Program-made: the position numbers and the translations under genes
Assembly (NCBI RefSeq): GCF_016925615.1
Contig: NZ_CP070499.1
Coordinates: 5,022,001 to 5,086,000, forward strand
Direction of reading: 5' to 3'
Source: Natronosporangium hydrolyticum
Lineage (GTDB): Bacteria; Actinomycetota; Actinomycetes; Mycobacteriales; Micromonosporaceae
Length of the DNA: 64,000 nucleotides
Shown: piece after piece, positions 50,834 through 58,159 of the stretch
How positions within the stretch are numbered: position 1 is the first letter of the stretch
How the letters are laid out: every line of letters starts with the position of its first letter
The notes under the pieces: model-generated
The model's database searches: none
Told to the model about the DNA's origin: nothing
What the model saw: only the letters and a program-made list of their open reading frames with translations

Positions 50834-53019
50834 CAGCCGCGCCGTTCCAGCTCCTGGTCGACGATCGACCGTAACTCCACGTCAAAGGCGCGGGGCGGCT
50901 GCGGCGGCGCCGACGGCGGCAACATCGGACCCACCCGGTCCAGCACCGCCGCGGCGATCTCTTCCGGCGGCAGGGTGGCGTCGAGCACCAGGTAGCGGGA
51001 AGGCTCGTCGGCGGCGAGATCGAGGAAGGCGTCCCGGACCCGTTCGTGGAACGCCAGCGACTCACGCTCCAGCCGGTCGGGCGCCTTGCCCCGGTCGGCG
51101 ACCCGGTCCAGGCCGACCTCCGGCGCCACGTCTAGTAGCACCACCAGGTCGGGCTTGAGTCGGCCGGTCGCCCACGACGACAACCACGCGACCTCCTCCA
51201 CCGGCAGGCTCCGCCCCGCGCCCTGGTACGCGAGTGACGAGTCCACATACCGGTCGCTGACCACCACGGAGCCGTGGGTCAGGGCTGGCCGGATCACCGT
51301 CGCCACATGGTGTGCCCGGTCTGCGGCGTACAGCAGCGCCTCGGCCCGCGGAGTCGGGGCCGCCGGGCCGTGCGCGCCGCCGAGCAGCATCCCCCGGATC
51401 CGGGCACCGAACTCGGTCGCCCCCGGCTCCCGGGTGACCACCACCTGCTGCCCCTGCCCACGCAGCGCCTTCGCCAGCCGGGTCACCTGGGTGGATTTGC
51501 CGGCTCCCTCGCCGCCCTCGAAGACCACGAACAGACCGGCCCAGGCCACCGGCTGCGGCGCCGAGAGCGGCCGCCCCCGCAGCGAGCCCCACAGGTCGGC
51601 CAGCACCGGCACGCCGGGCTTGTCGTCCATCTGCCGGAACGCCAGCCGCCCGGCGAGGATCCCGAACACCCCGGCGACCAGGAGCAGGACCCGGGTCCAG
51701 GAGACCGACAGCTGCGCCAACCCCAGGTTGAGCATCCGGGAACCACCGGCGCCGGCGACCGGGCCGGTCACGGCGATCGCCAACATCAGCACCGCCCGGA
51801 CACTGGTGTGCACGAACGCGAACACCCGGCCCCGGACGTCGTCGCCGACCTCGCCGCCGAGCAGCGTGATCCCCGAGAGGAACGCCATGCCGGCGCCGGC
51901 GCCGACCAGCAGCGCCCCCACCACCGCGATGCTCAGATGCACCGCGACCGCCAGCACGATCACCCCGATCGCGGCGAGCATGATGCTCATGCCGAACCAG
52001 CGTCGCCGGGACAGCTCGCCGATCAGCCACGGCCCGAGCCCGACCCCCACCCCGAGGCCCAGGAAGATCAGGCCGAACAGCAGGTAGAAGGTGGCGTTGC
52101 CGCCGCCCAACGACTGGGCGTAGAACTGCGCCGTGCCGACCACGATGCCACCGGCGGCGAACGCCCCCAGGATGCCGAGCACCAGGCCCCGCACCAGCCG
52201 GGTCTGGCCGATGTATTTCCAGCCCTCCACGAACTGCCGCAGCAGCGCCGGCTGCTCCACGTGGGCCACGCCGTCCCGGCCGCTGATCTCCTTGATGCCG
52301 AAGAAGACCACCAGCCCGGTGGCGAGCCGGGAAGCGGCGTTGAGGAACAGCGCCACTATGGTGGCGGCGGCGCCGGCCTGCCAGGCCCGGTCGGCGTCGA
52401 CCGACTCCAGCAGCGGCTCCATGCCCGCCAGCATCAGCGCCGCCGCCACCGGCGCCAGCCCGTAGGTGACGATCAGCGACAGCTGGTTGGCGGCCTCAAG
52501 CTTGGCCCGCGGCACCAGGTTTGGCAGCGCGGCATCTTTCGCTGGGTTCCAGACCAGCGTGATCGCCTCGATGATGAAAATGGCGATCGCCATCCAGCCG
52601 AGCACCATCCACTGCGGCAGATCACCGACCAGGAACGCCAGCGGGATCGAGGCGAAGAGTAGGAACCGCAGCAGGTCACAGACGAAGAGGGTGTACCGCC
52701 GGTCGAACCGGTCGGCGATCACCCCGGCCACGGTGCCGAGCACGAGCGCCGGCAGCAGCCGGATGCCGATCGCCCCGCCGAACGCGACCCCCTTGGCCCA
52801 GGCGGGCTCCACCAGCGTCGTGGCGAGGATGGCGGTGGCGAGGATGCCGACCCAGTCGGCCAGCGCCGCCACCGACAACACGCCCCACAGCCGGCGGAAC
52901 GGCCGGATCCGCAGGACCGCCCGCGCCGCCTGGAAGCCGGAGAGATCCACCGGTGCGTCTCCCCCAGTCACCGGTGGCGGCAGCGGTTGCCCACCGCCCC
53001 CCGAACCCGTGACGCTCAT
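50833..53019 (-). CDS. tmk: MFS permease - thymidylate kinase fusion
   Basis: 728 residues. Residues ~30-480 are a major facilitator transporter with about 12 helices (RRLWGVLSVAALADWVGILA; GVIADRFDRRYTLFVCDLLR). Residues ~510-728 are a complete dTMP kinase: P-loop FEGGEGAGKSTQ, VTREPGATEFGARIR, DRYVDSSLAYQGAGR and lid RGKAPDRLERE. The kinase makes dTDP for DNA synthesis; the transporter's cargo is unknown, and nucleoside uptake is a natural guess. Similar fusions exist in related actinomycetes. The ATG was chosen at MSVTGSGGGG. It is followed directly by holB. Confidence 0.93.
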   Translation of the reverse strand: MSVTGSGGGGQPLPPPVTGGDAPVDLSGFQAARAVLRIRPFRRLWGVLSVAALADWVGILATAILATTLVEPAWAKGVAFGGAIGIRLLPALVLGTVAGVIADRFDRRYTLFVCDLLRFLLFASIPLAFLVGDLPQWMVLGWMAIAIFIIEAITLVWNPAKDAALPNLVPRAKLEAANQLSLIVTYGLAPVAAALMLAGMEPLLESVDADRAWQAGAAATIVALFLNAASRLATGLVVFFGIKEISGRDGVAHVEQPALLRQFVEGWKYIGQTRLVRGLVLGILGAFAAGGIVVGTAQFYAQSLGGGNATFYLLFGLIFLGLGVGVGLGPWLIGELSRRRWFGMSIMLAAIGVIVLAVAVHLSIAVVGALLVGAGAGMAFLSGITLLGGEVGDDVRGRVFAFVHTSVRAVLMLAIAVTGPVAGAGGSRMLNLGLAQLSVSWTRVLLLVAGVFGILAGRLAFRQMDDKPGVPVLADLWGSLRGRPLSAPQPVAWAGLFVVFEGGEGAGKSTQVTRLAKALRGQGQQVVVTREPGATEFGARIRGMLLGGAHGPAAPTPRAEALLYAADRAHHVATVIRPALTHGSVVVSDRYVDSSLAYQGAGRSLPVEEVAWLSSWATGRLKPDLVVLLDVAPEVGLDRVADRGKAPDRLERESLAFHERVRDAFLDLAADEPSRYLVLDATLPPEEIAAAVLDRVGPMLPPSAPPQPPRAFDVELRSIVDQELERRG

Positions 53020-53158
53020 CTGCTGGCCGTTCCTTCGCCTGTGCCGTCCGCCCCTGGGACGTCCCCTGCGCCTCACTGTATCGGGCGCAGCCCAGCCGGC
53101 CACCCCAAGTTTACCCGTGATCCGGACCTCAGGGTCGTCTCAGGGTTGCGGCCAGCGG

Positions 53159-53827
53159 CTACGGCTGCCGTACCAACCGGCCGGTGAACTGCCGGTGCAG
53201 ATACTCGCGCACCAGCGCCTTCGCCTCGGTAAGCACTTGTTCGTCGCCCTTGTTGTCCCGCCGGAACGCGAACCGGATCAGCGCGTCGCCGGCCTCCAGC
53301 GCGATCGCCAACGCGAAGCGCAGCTCGTCGGCGTCGGGGACCGGAAACTTCGCTACCAGCACCTCGGCGAGCTGTTCGGCGATGACCGCGTTGTTGTCCC
53401 GCTGCTCGTCGAGCAGGTGCATGTCCACAACATCGCCGAAGTGGAGAGTGCGGAAGCCGGGGACGGTCCGGTGCATGTGGATGTATTCGTCGATGGCGGC
53501 ACCGACCCCGTCCCACCAGTCGGTGAGCTCTGAGCTGGTCACCCGTTCGGTGAGCCGCTGAAGATACGCCTCCAGGTTGCGCTGGGTCAACGCCTGCACC
53601 ACGGCGCGCTTGTCCGGGAAAAATTGGTAGACCGATCCGATCGCGACTCCGGCTCGCTCCGCGAGCAACGTGGTCGTGAGTCCCTCGTACCCAACCTCGT
53701 CCACAAGCGCGGCGCAGGCGTCGAGCATCCGCTGCACCCGCGCCACGCTGCGTCCCTGGACCGGGAAGCGGCGCAGCGGGCTGCCGGTAGACCGAGCCGG
53801 GGGGTCGACAGGCACGGTAGCTGTCAC
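53159..53827 (-). CDS. TetR/AcrR-family transcriptional regulator
   Basis: 222 residues from a GTG with gaaggg about 7 bases upstream. The helix-turn-helix domain (~30-75) includes RMLDACAALVDEVGYEGLTT and AERAGVAIGSVYQFFPDKRA. The C-terminal ligand domain carries DEYIHMHRTVPGFRTLHFGD. It resembles TetR_C_17/SACE_7040-like regulators. It is monocistronic between the tmk fusion and topA. The regulated gene and ligand are unknown. Confidence 0.9.
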   Translation of the reverse strand: MTATVPVDPPARSTGSPLRRFPVQGRSVARVQRMLDACAALVDEVGYEGLTTTLLAERAGVAIGSVYQFFPDKRAVVQALTQRNLEAYLQRLTERVTSSELTDWWDGVGAAIDEYIHMHRTVPGFRTLHFGDVVDMHLLDEQRDNNAVIAEQLAEVLVAKFPVPDADELRFALAIALEAGDALIRFAFRRDNKGDEQVLTEAKALVREYLHRQFTGRLVRQP

Positions 53828-53951
53828 ATCGTCACCCTTCGTGCGGCGTGCACAGTTCTGCACGGAAATGAAACCCTACTCGGGTCAACGACACTGCTGC
53901 CCTGACGAATCGGTTATTTCGGGCTCAAGTTCCGCCGTACAGAATAGAGCT

Positions 53952-53988
53952 GACCGACCGGCCACCCACAGCGGGTGGCCGGTCGGTC
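53952..53988 (-). terminator. Terminator downstream of topA
   Basis: Perfect 16-bp hairpin gaccgaccggccaccc / gggtggccggtcggtc, loop acagc, 48 bases past the topA stop and 125 bases before the TetR start. Confidence 0.85.
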
Positions 53989-54036
53989 GAGACGGCAGAT
54001 CGAGTCGGCAGCCGGCCAGCAACGGCCGTGGCCGGA

Positions 54037-56985
54037 TCAGGTGTCGGAAGCCCCCGCGGCCTGCTCGGCGGATGCCTGCGCGGTGGTCGACTTCTTCGCG
54101 GTGGTCTTCTTCGCGGTGGTCTTCTTGGCCGCCGCCTGCTTCGCCGTGGCTTTCTTCGGCGCGGCCTTCTTCGCCGTGGCCTGCTTCGCAGTGCTCTCCG
54201 CCGCCTTCTTGGCGGTGGTCTTCTTCGCCGTGGTCTTCTTCGGCGCGGCCTTCTTGCCCGCCTTCTTCGGAGCCGGACCCGCCGCCCGCCGCTCCATCAA
54301 CATCTGGGACGCCTGCTCCAGGGTCATGCCCTCTACCGTCATCCCGCGGCGCAGCGAGGCGTTCGTCTCACCATCGGTCACGTACGGGCCGAACCGACCG
54401 TCCTTGATCACCACAGCCTTCTCGGTGAGCGGGTCGGCTCCCAGCTCCTTCAACGGCGGCGCCGGCGCCCGGCGACCGCGGGTCTTCGGCGCCGCGAGCA
54501 GCGCCAGCGCCTCCGCCACCGTCAACGTGAACAGCTGCTCTTCGTTCTCCAACGACCTGGTGTCGCTGCCCCGTTTCAGATAGGGCCCATACCGCCCGGA
54601 GGCGACCAGGATCTCCTCACCAGCCTCATCGGTGCCGACCACCCGCGGCAAGCTCAACACCTTGAGCGCGTCCGCCAGCGTGAGCTGCTCCGGGCTGTGC
54701 GAACGTAGCAGCGAGGCGTTTTTTTCGCCGTGCGACACGTACGGCCCGTACCGCCCCGACTTGAGCACGATCGGCTCCCCGGTGTCGGGATGTTCGCCCA
54801 GCTTGCGCTCGCCGCCGCCGCCGAGGAACAGCTCCGCGACCTTCTCCGGGGTCAGCTCGTCGGGCGCCACCCCGTCCGGGATCGGCGCCCGGTCCCGATC
54901 CCCGTCGCTCTCGCCGCCGCCGTCGCCCTCGCCACCGCCGGCCGCCGGCGCCGTCTCCTCCTCCGCCCGGAACCGCTGCAGGTACGGGCCGTACCGGCCG
55001 ACCCGAACCACGACGGTACGGCCGTCTTCGTCGGTGAAGAGCGGGATCGAGTTCACCGACCGGGCGTCGATCTCACCGAGCTGCTCGGTCACCAGCCGCT
55101 TCAGCCCGCCCGCCCGGGCGATCGAGCCCTCGCCGCCGAGATCGTCACCGGCGCCGAAGTAGAACGCCCGCAGGAAGTCGATCCGTGCGGCCTCCCCGGC
55201 GGCGATCCCGTCGAGCTCGTCCTCCATCGCCGCGGTGAAGTCGTAGTCGACCAGCCGCGGATAGTGGCGCTCCATCAGCCCGACCACCGCGAACGCGGTG
55301 AACGAGGGGATCAGCGCCTGACCGCGCTTAAAGACGTAGCCGCGGTCCTGAATCGTTTGCATGATCGACGCGTACGTGGACGGTCGGCCGATCCCCCGCT
55401 CCTCCAGCGCTTTCACCAAGCTCGCCTCGGTATACCGGGCGGGCGGCGCGGTGGTGTGCCCGACCGCTTGCAGCTCCTCCGCGGTCAGCGGTTGGTCTTT
55501 GGCCAGGTTGGGCAGTCGGCGTTCGGCGTCCTCAGCCTCGGCATCGGCGTCGTCGCTGGACTCCACATACGCCTTGAGGAAGCCCGGGTCGATGATGGTC
55601 TTGCCGGTGGCGGCGAAGTCGCACTCCTCGCCAGCGTTCGACACCGCCCGGATCCGCACCGAGACCGACTGGCCGACCGCATCGGTCATCTGGGACGCGA
55701 TGGTCCGGCGCCAGATCAGCTCGTAGAGCCGGAGCTCCTCGGCGGAGACCTCCTCGGCGATGTCGCCGGGGGTGCGGAACGCGTCACCGGCCGGCCGGAT
55801 CGCCTCGTGCGCCTCCTGCGCGTTCTTCACCTTGCCGGTGTAGCGGCGCGGCTGCGGCGGCACGAACCGGTCGCCGAACAGCTCCGCCACCTGGGTACGG
55901 GCGGCCGCGATGGCGGTGTCGGAGAGGTTGACCGAGTCGGTCCGCATGTAGGTGATGTAGCCGTTCTCGTACAGCCGCTGCGCCACCCGCATCGTCACCG
56001 CCGAGGACATCCGCAGCTTACGGGCGGCCTCCTGCTGCAGCGTCGAGGTGATGAACGGCGGGTACGGCCGGCGCCGGTACGGCTTCGTCTCGACCCGGGT
56101 GACGGCGAACGGCCGGTCGGCCAACCGCGCCGCGAGCCCTCGCGCCCCGTCCCCATCCAGGTGGACCACCCCGGAGCCGGGTTTGACCGCACCGGTGGTC
56201 GGCTCGAAGTCCTTGCCGGTGGCGATCCGGTCGCCATCCAGCGCGATCAGGGTCGCCCCGAAGGTGCGCGGTCCTTCCCCAACCGAGTCGGGCACCACCG
56301 CCAAAGTGGCGGCGATGTCCCAGTACTCCGCCGACCGGAACGCCATCCGGGCGCGTTCCCGATCCACCACGACCCGGGTCGCCACCGACTGCACCCGGCC
56401 GGCCGACAGCCCCCGCTGCACCTTCTTCCAGAGCACCGCCGAGACGTCGTAACCGTAGAGCCGGTCCAGGATCCGCCGGGTCTCCTGGGCGTCGACCAGG
56501 TCCCGGTTGATGTCGCGCGGGTTGGCGATCGCGGCCTGGATCGCCGGCTTAGTGATCTCGTGGAAGACCATCCGCCGGATCGGCACCTTGGGCTTGAGCG
56601 CCTCCACCAGATGCCAGGCGATCGCCTCACCTTCGCGGTCCTCATCGGTGGCGAGGTAGAGTTCGTCGGCCTCTTTCAGCAGTGCACGCAGTTTGGTGAC
56701 GTGTTTCGAGCGGTCCGGGTTGATGATGTAAACGGGCTCGAAGTCATGGTCGACGTTCACCCCGAGGTAGGCCCAGGGTTCTTTCTTGAACTTCTCCGGC
56801 ATCTGCTTGGCGCCGGCCGGCAGGTCGCGGATATGACCGAGGCTGGCCTCTACCACCCACCCTGGCCCCAGGTAGCCAGAGATCGTCCTAGCCTTCGCCG
56901 GCGATTCGACGACGACCAGTCTGGTGCGCTTATCGGTGGCGGTGCTCGGCACAGCTCTCCTGCGGTCTCGGGTGGAATCGGACAT
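54037..56985 (-). CDS. topA: DNA topoisomerase I
   Basis: Type IA topoisomerase that relaxes negative supercoils, 982 residues. Toprim domain: VVVESPAKARTISGYLG and DLPAG, and the acidic EDREGEAIAWH. Catalytic Tyr is in YITYMRTDSVNLS. Four C-terminal repeat modules carry GRYGPYL/GRFGPYV signatures in place of zinc fingers. The last ~80 residues are a Lys/Ala/Thr repeat tail (KKTTAKKTTAKKAA), which binds DNA and aids processivity in mycobacterial and streptomycete enzymes. Confidence 0.97.
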   Translation of the reverse strand: MSDSTRDRRRAVPSTATDKRTRLVVVESPAKARTISGYLGPGWVVEASLGHIRDLPAGAKQMPEKFKKEPWAYLGVNVDHDFEPVYIINPDRSKHVTKLRALLKEADELYLATDEDREGEAIAWHLVEALKPKVPIRRMVFHEITKPAIQAAIANPRDINRDLVDAQETRRILDRLYGYDVSAVLWKKVQRGLSAGRVQSVATRVVVDRERARMAFRSAEYWDIAATLAVVPDSVGEGPRTFGATLIALDGDRIATGKDFEPTTGAVKPGSGVVHLDGDGARGLAARLADRPFAVTRVETKPYRRRPYPPFITSTLQQEAARKLRMSSAVTMRVAQRLYENGYITYMRTDSVNLSDTAIAAARTQVAELFGDRFVPPQPRRYTGKVKNAQEAHEAIRPAGDAFRTPGDIAEEVSAEELRLYELIWRRTIASQMTDAVGQSVSVRIRAVSNAGEECDFAATGKTIIDPGFLKAYVESSDDADAEAEDAERRLPNLAKDQPLTAEELQAVGHTTAPPARYTEASLVKALEERGIGRPSTYASIMQTIQDRGYVFKRGQALIPSFTAFAVVGLMERHYPRLVDYDFTAAMEDELDGIAAGEAARIDFLRAFYFGAGDDLGGEGSIARAGGLKRLVTEQLGEIDARSVNSIPLFTDEDGRTVVVRVGRYGPYLQRFRAEEETAPAAGGGEGDGGGESDGDRDRAPIPDGVAPDELTPEKVAELFLGGGGERKLGEHPDTGEPIVLKSGRYGPYVSHGEKNASLLRSHSPEQLTLADALKVLSLPRVVGTDEAGEEILVASGRYGPYLKRGSDTRSLENEEQLFTLTVAEALALLAAPKTRGRRAPAPPLKELGADPLTEKAVVIKDGRFGPYVTDGETNASLRRGMTVEGMTLEQASQMLMERRAAGPAPKKAGKKAAPKKTTAKKTTAKKAAESTAKQATAKKAAPKKATAKQAAAKKTTAKKTTAKKSTTAQASAEQAAGASDT

Positions 56986-57042
56986 CCACGGTAGCTAGCT
57001 GCTGCGGTGACCTACAACGGCGACACCGTACACCAGGTCTCC

Positions 57043-57100
57043 CCGATCATGAGCATATGTGCAGACTCGCCGCAGCGTTTCCGTCAATATCTCCATGATC
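57043..57100. repeat. Imperfect palindrome with CGATCATGAGC (second member)
   Basis: Outer arms cgatcatgagcatat (57043-57057) and atatctccatgatcg (57086-57100) pair except for three central bases. The left arm shares cgatcatgagc with the perfect repeat at 35256. It lies upstream of topA, in the gap before the next gene's stop. Confidence 0.55.
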
Positions 57101-57127
57101 GACATCTTCCTGTTCGACTCACATGAT

Positions 57128-57790
57128 TCACGACGGGGGCACTGGCCACTGGTCAGCGGGGGCGATCGGCGGCGGGTCACCCACCAGCTCCGCCAGCAAC
57201 GCCAGCCGCCGGCGGCCGTCGACGCGGTACGCCGGCCCCGGCACCAGCGTCGTCGGTAGCCCGAGCGCCCGCAGGGCCGCCTCGGTCGCGGGCCCGCCGG
57301 CTGGCCGGCCACCGGGCAGCCCGAGTAGATACCCGTCCGCAGCTGGCGAACCTGCGGCCGCCACCCACAGCCGCAGCGCCTGCCCGTCGAGGTGCAGACC
57401 GGCCGGCGGCCCACCGCGCCAACGCTGGGCCAACGCCCACAGCCTGGTCGTGTACGCGGTGCGAACCTCGAACGCCGAGGACGGTCCAGCCGGACCCTCG
57501 GCCGGCTCGTGGACCAACTCTTGCTCGGCCCGCTCGTACTCGGCCCGTTCGTCCTCGGCCCGCTCGTGGGCCGGCCCGCCAGCCAGCTCATCGACCGGCG
57601 CCCAGCTCGCTGCCAGCCCCCGCCGGGCGAGCTCGCCGATCAGGACATGCACCCGCCAGCCCGCGTCGACCCGGACCCACACCCTGGCCGTACCGCCCAT
57701 CTGCTGCAGCTGGCCCGGCCCGGCGAGCAAGCCAGCGAGGTCACCCGGGGTCGGCTCGGTGGCCTCGACCCCGAACAACGACGGCTGCAT
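57128..57790 (-). CDS. Conserved actinobacterial protein of unknown function
   Basis: 220 residues from the ATG MQPSLFGVEATEPTPGDLAG, which has ggag 7 bases upstream; longer starts (57856 and above) are less well supported. Visible segments are GGTARVWVRVDAGWRVHVLI, GHLDG-like GLHLDGQALRLWVAAAG and YRVDGRRRLALLAELVGDPP. An ERAE-type charged repeat (~80-100) is inserted between two conserved halves. I recall similar proteins next to topA in relatives, none with a known role. No membrane segment. Confidence 0.7.
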   Translation of the reverse strand: MQPSLFGVEATEPTPGDLAGLLAGPGQLQQMGGTARVWVRVDAGWRVHVLIGELARRGLAASWAPVDELAGGPAHERAEDERAEYERAEQELVHEPAEGPAGPSSAFEVRTAYTTRLWALAQRWRGGPPAGLHLDGQALRLWVAAAGSPAADGYLLGLPGGRPAGGPATEAALRALGLPTTLVPGPAYRVDGRRRLALLAELVGDPPPIAPADQWPVPPS

Positions 57791-57972
57791 CTGTGGGCTC
57801 CCGCCGGTCCCGAGCGGGCCGGACCCCGGGGCGGCCGCGCCGCCCAGCCCACTCATGAAGCTGCGCTGGTGACCTTTCACCGTCACTATGCCCCAACCCG
57901 AGGACATCCGCAGTTCCCGGGGCGCTCCGACCCGGCCCCGGGCCAGGCCCTCGCCTACGCGGACATTTCCGG

Positions 57973-58051
57973 CTTGGTGGGCTGGGTGGGGACCTTGCAT
58001 GGGGAAATGTCGGATATTCCTCCATGCAAGATCCCCACCCAGCCCACCAAG
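57973..58051. repeat. Palindromic element with GTCGGATATT core (copy B)
   Basis: A 79-base near-perfect palindrome: 31-base arms (57973-58003 and 58021-58051) with two mismatches, and the AT-rich middle gaaatgtcggatattcc. It shares the gtcggatatt core and arm style with 23277-23350. It lies within the 369-base gap upstream of the conserved gene; no other gene is seen there. Confidence 0.75.
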
Positions 58052-58111
58052 TAATGGATGCTCGCTGGCGCGGGTACCCGTAACTGGACGAAAAGGGCAT
58101 ATGAACCAGGC

Positions 58112-58140
58112 GGGGCCGGTGGGATAGTCCCACCGGCCCC
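58112..58140 (-). terminator. Terminator of hppA
   Basis: Perfect 13-bp hairpin ggggccggtggga / tcccaccggcccc with a 3-base loop, 19 bases after the hppA stop on the minus strand. Confidence 0.85.
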
Positions 58141-58159
58141 GTGACCTGCATCGGCTTGA

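Noticed and set aside
54050-54290. Low-complexity repeats at the topA 3' end as a repeat element
   Set aside because: They encode the Lys/Ala-rich tail normal for actinobacterial topoisomerase I.
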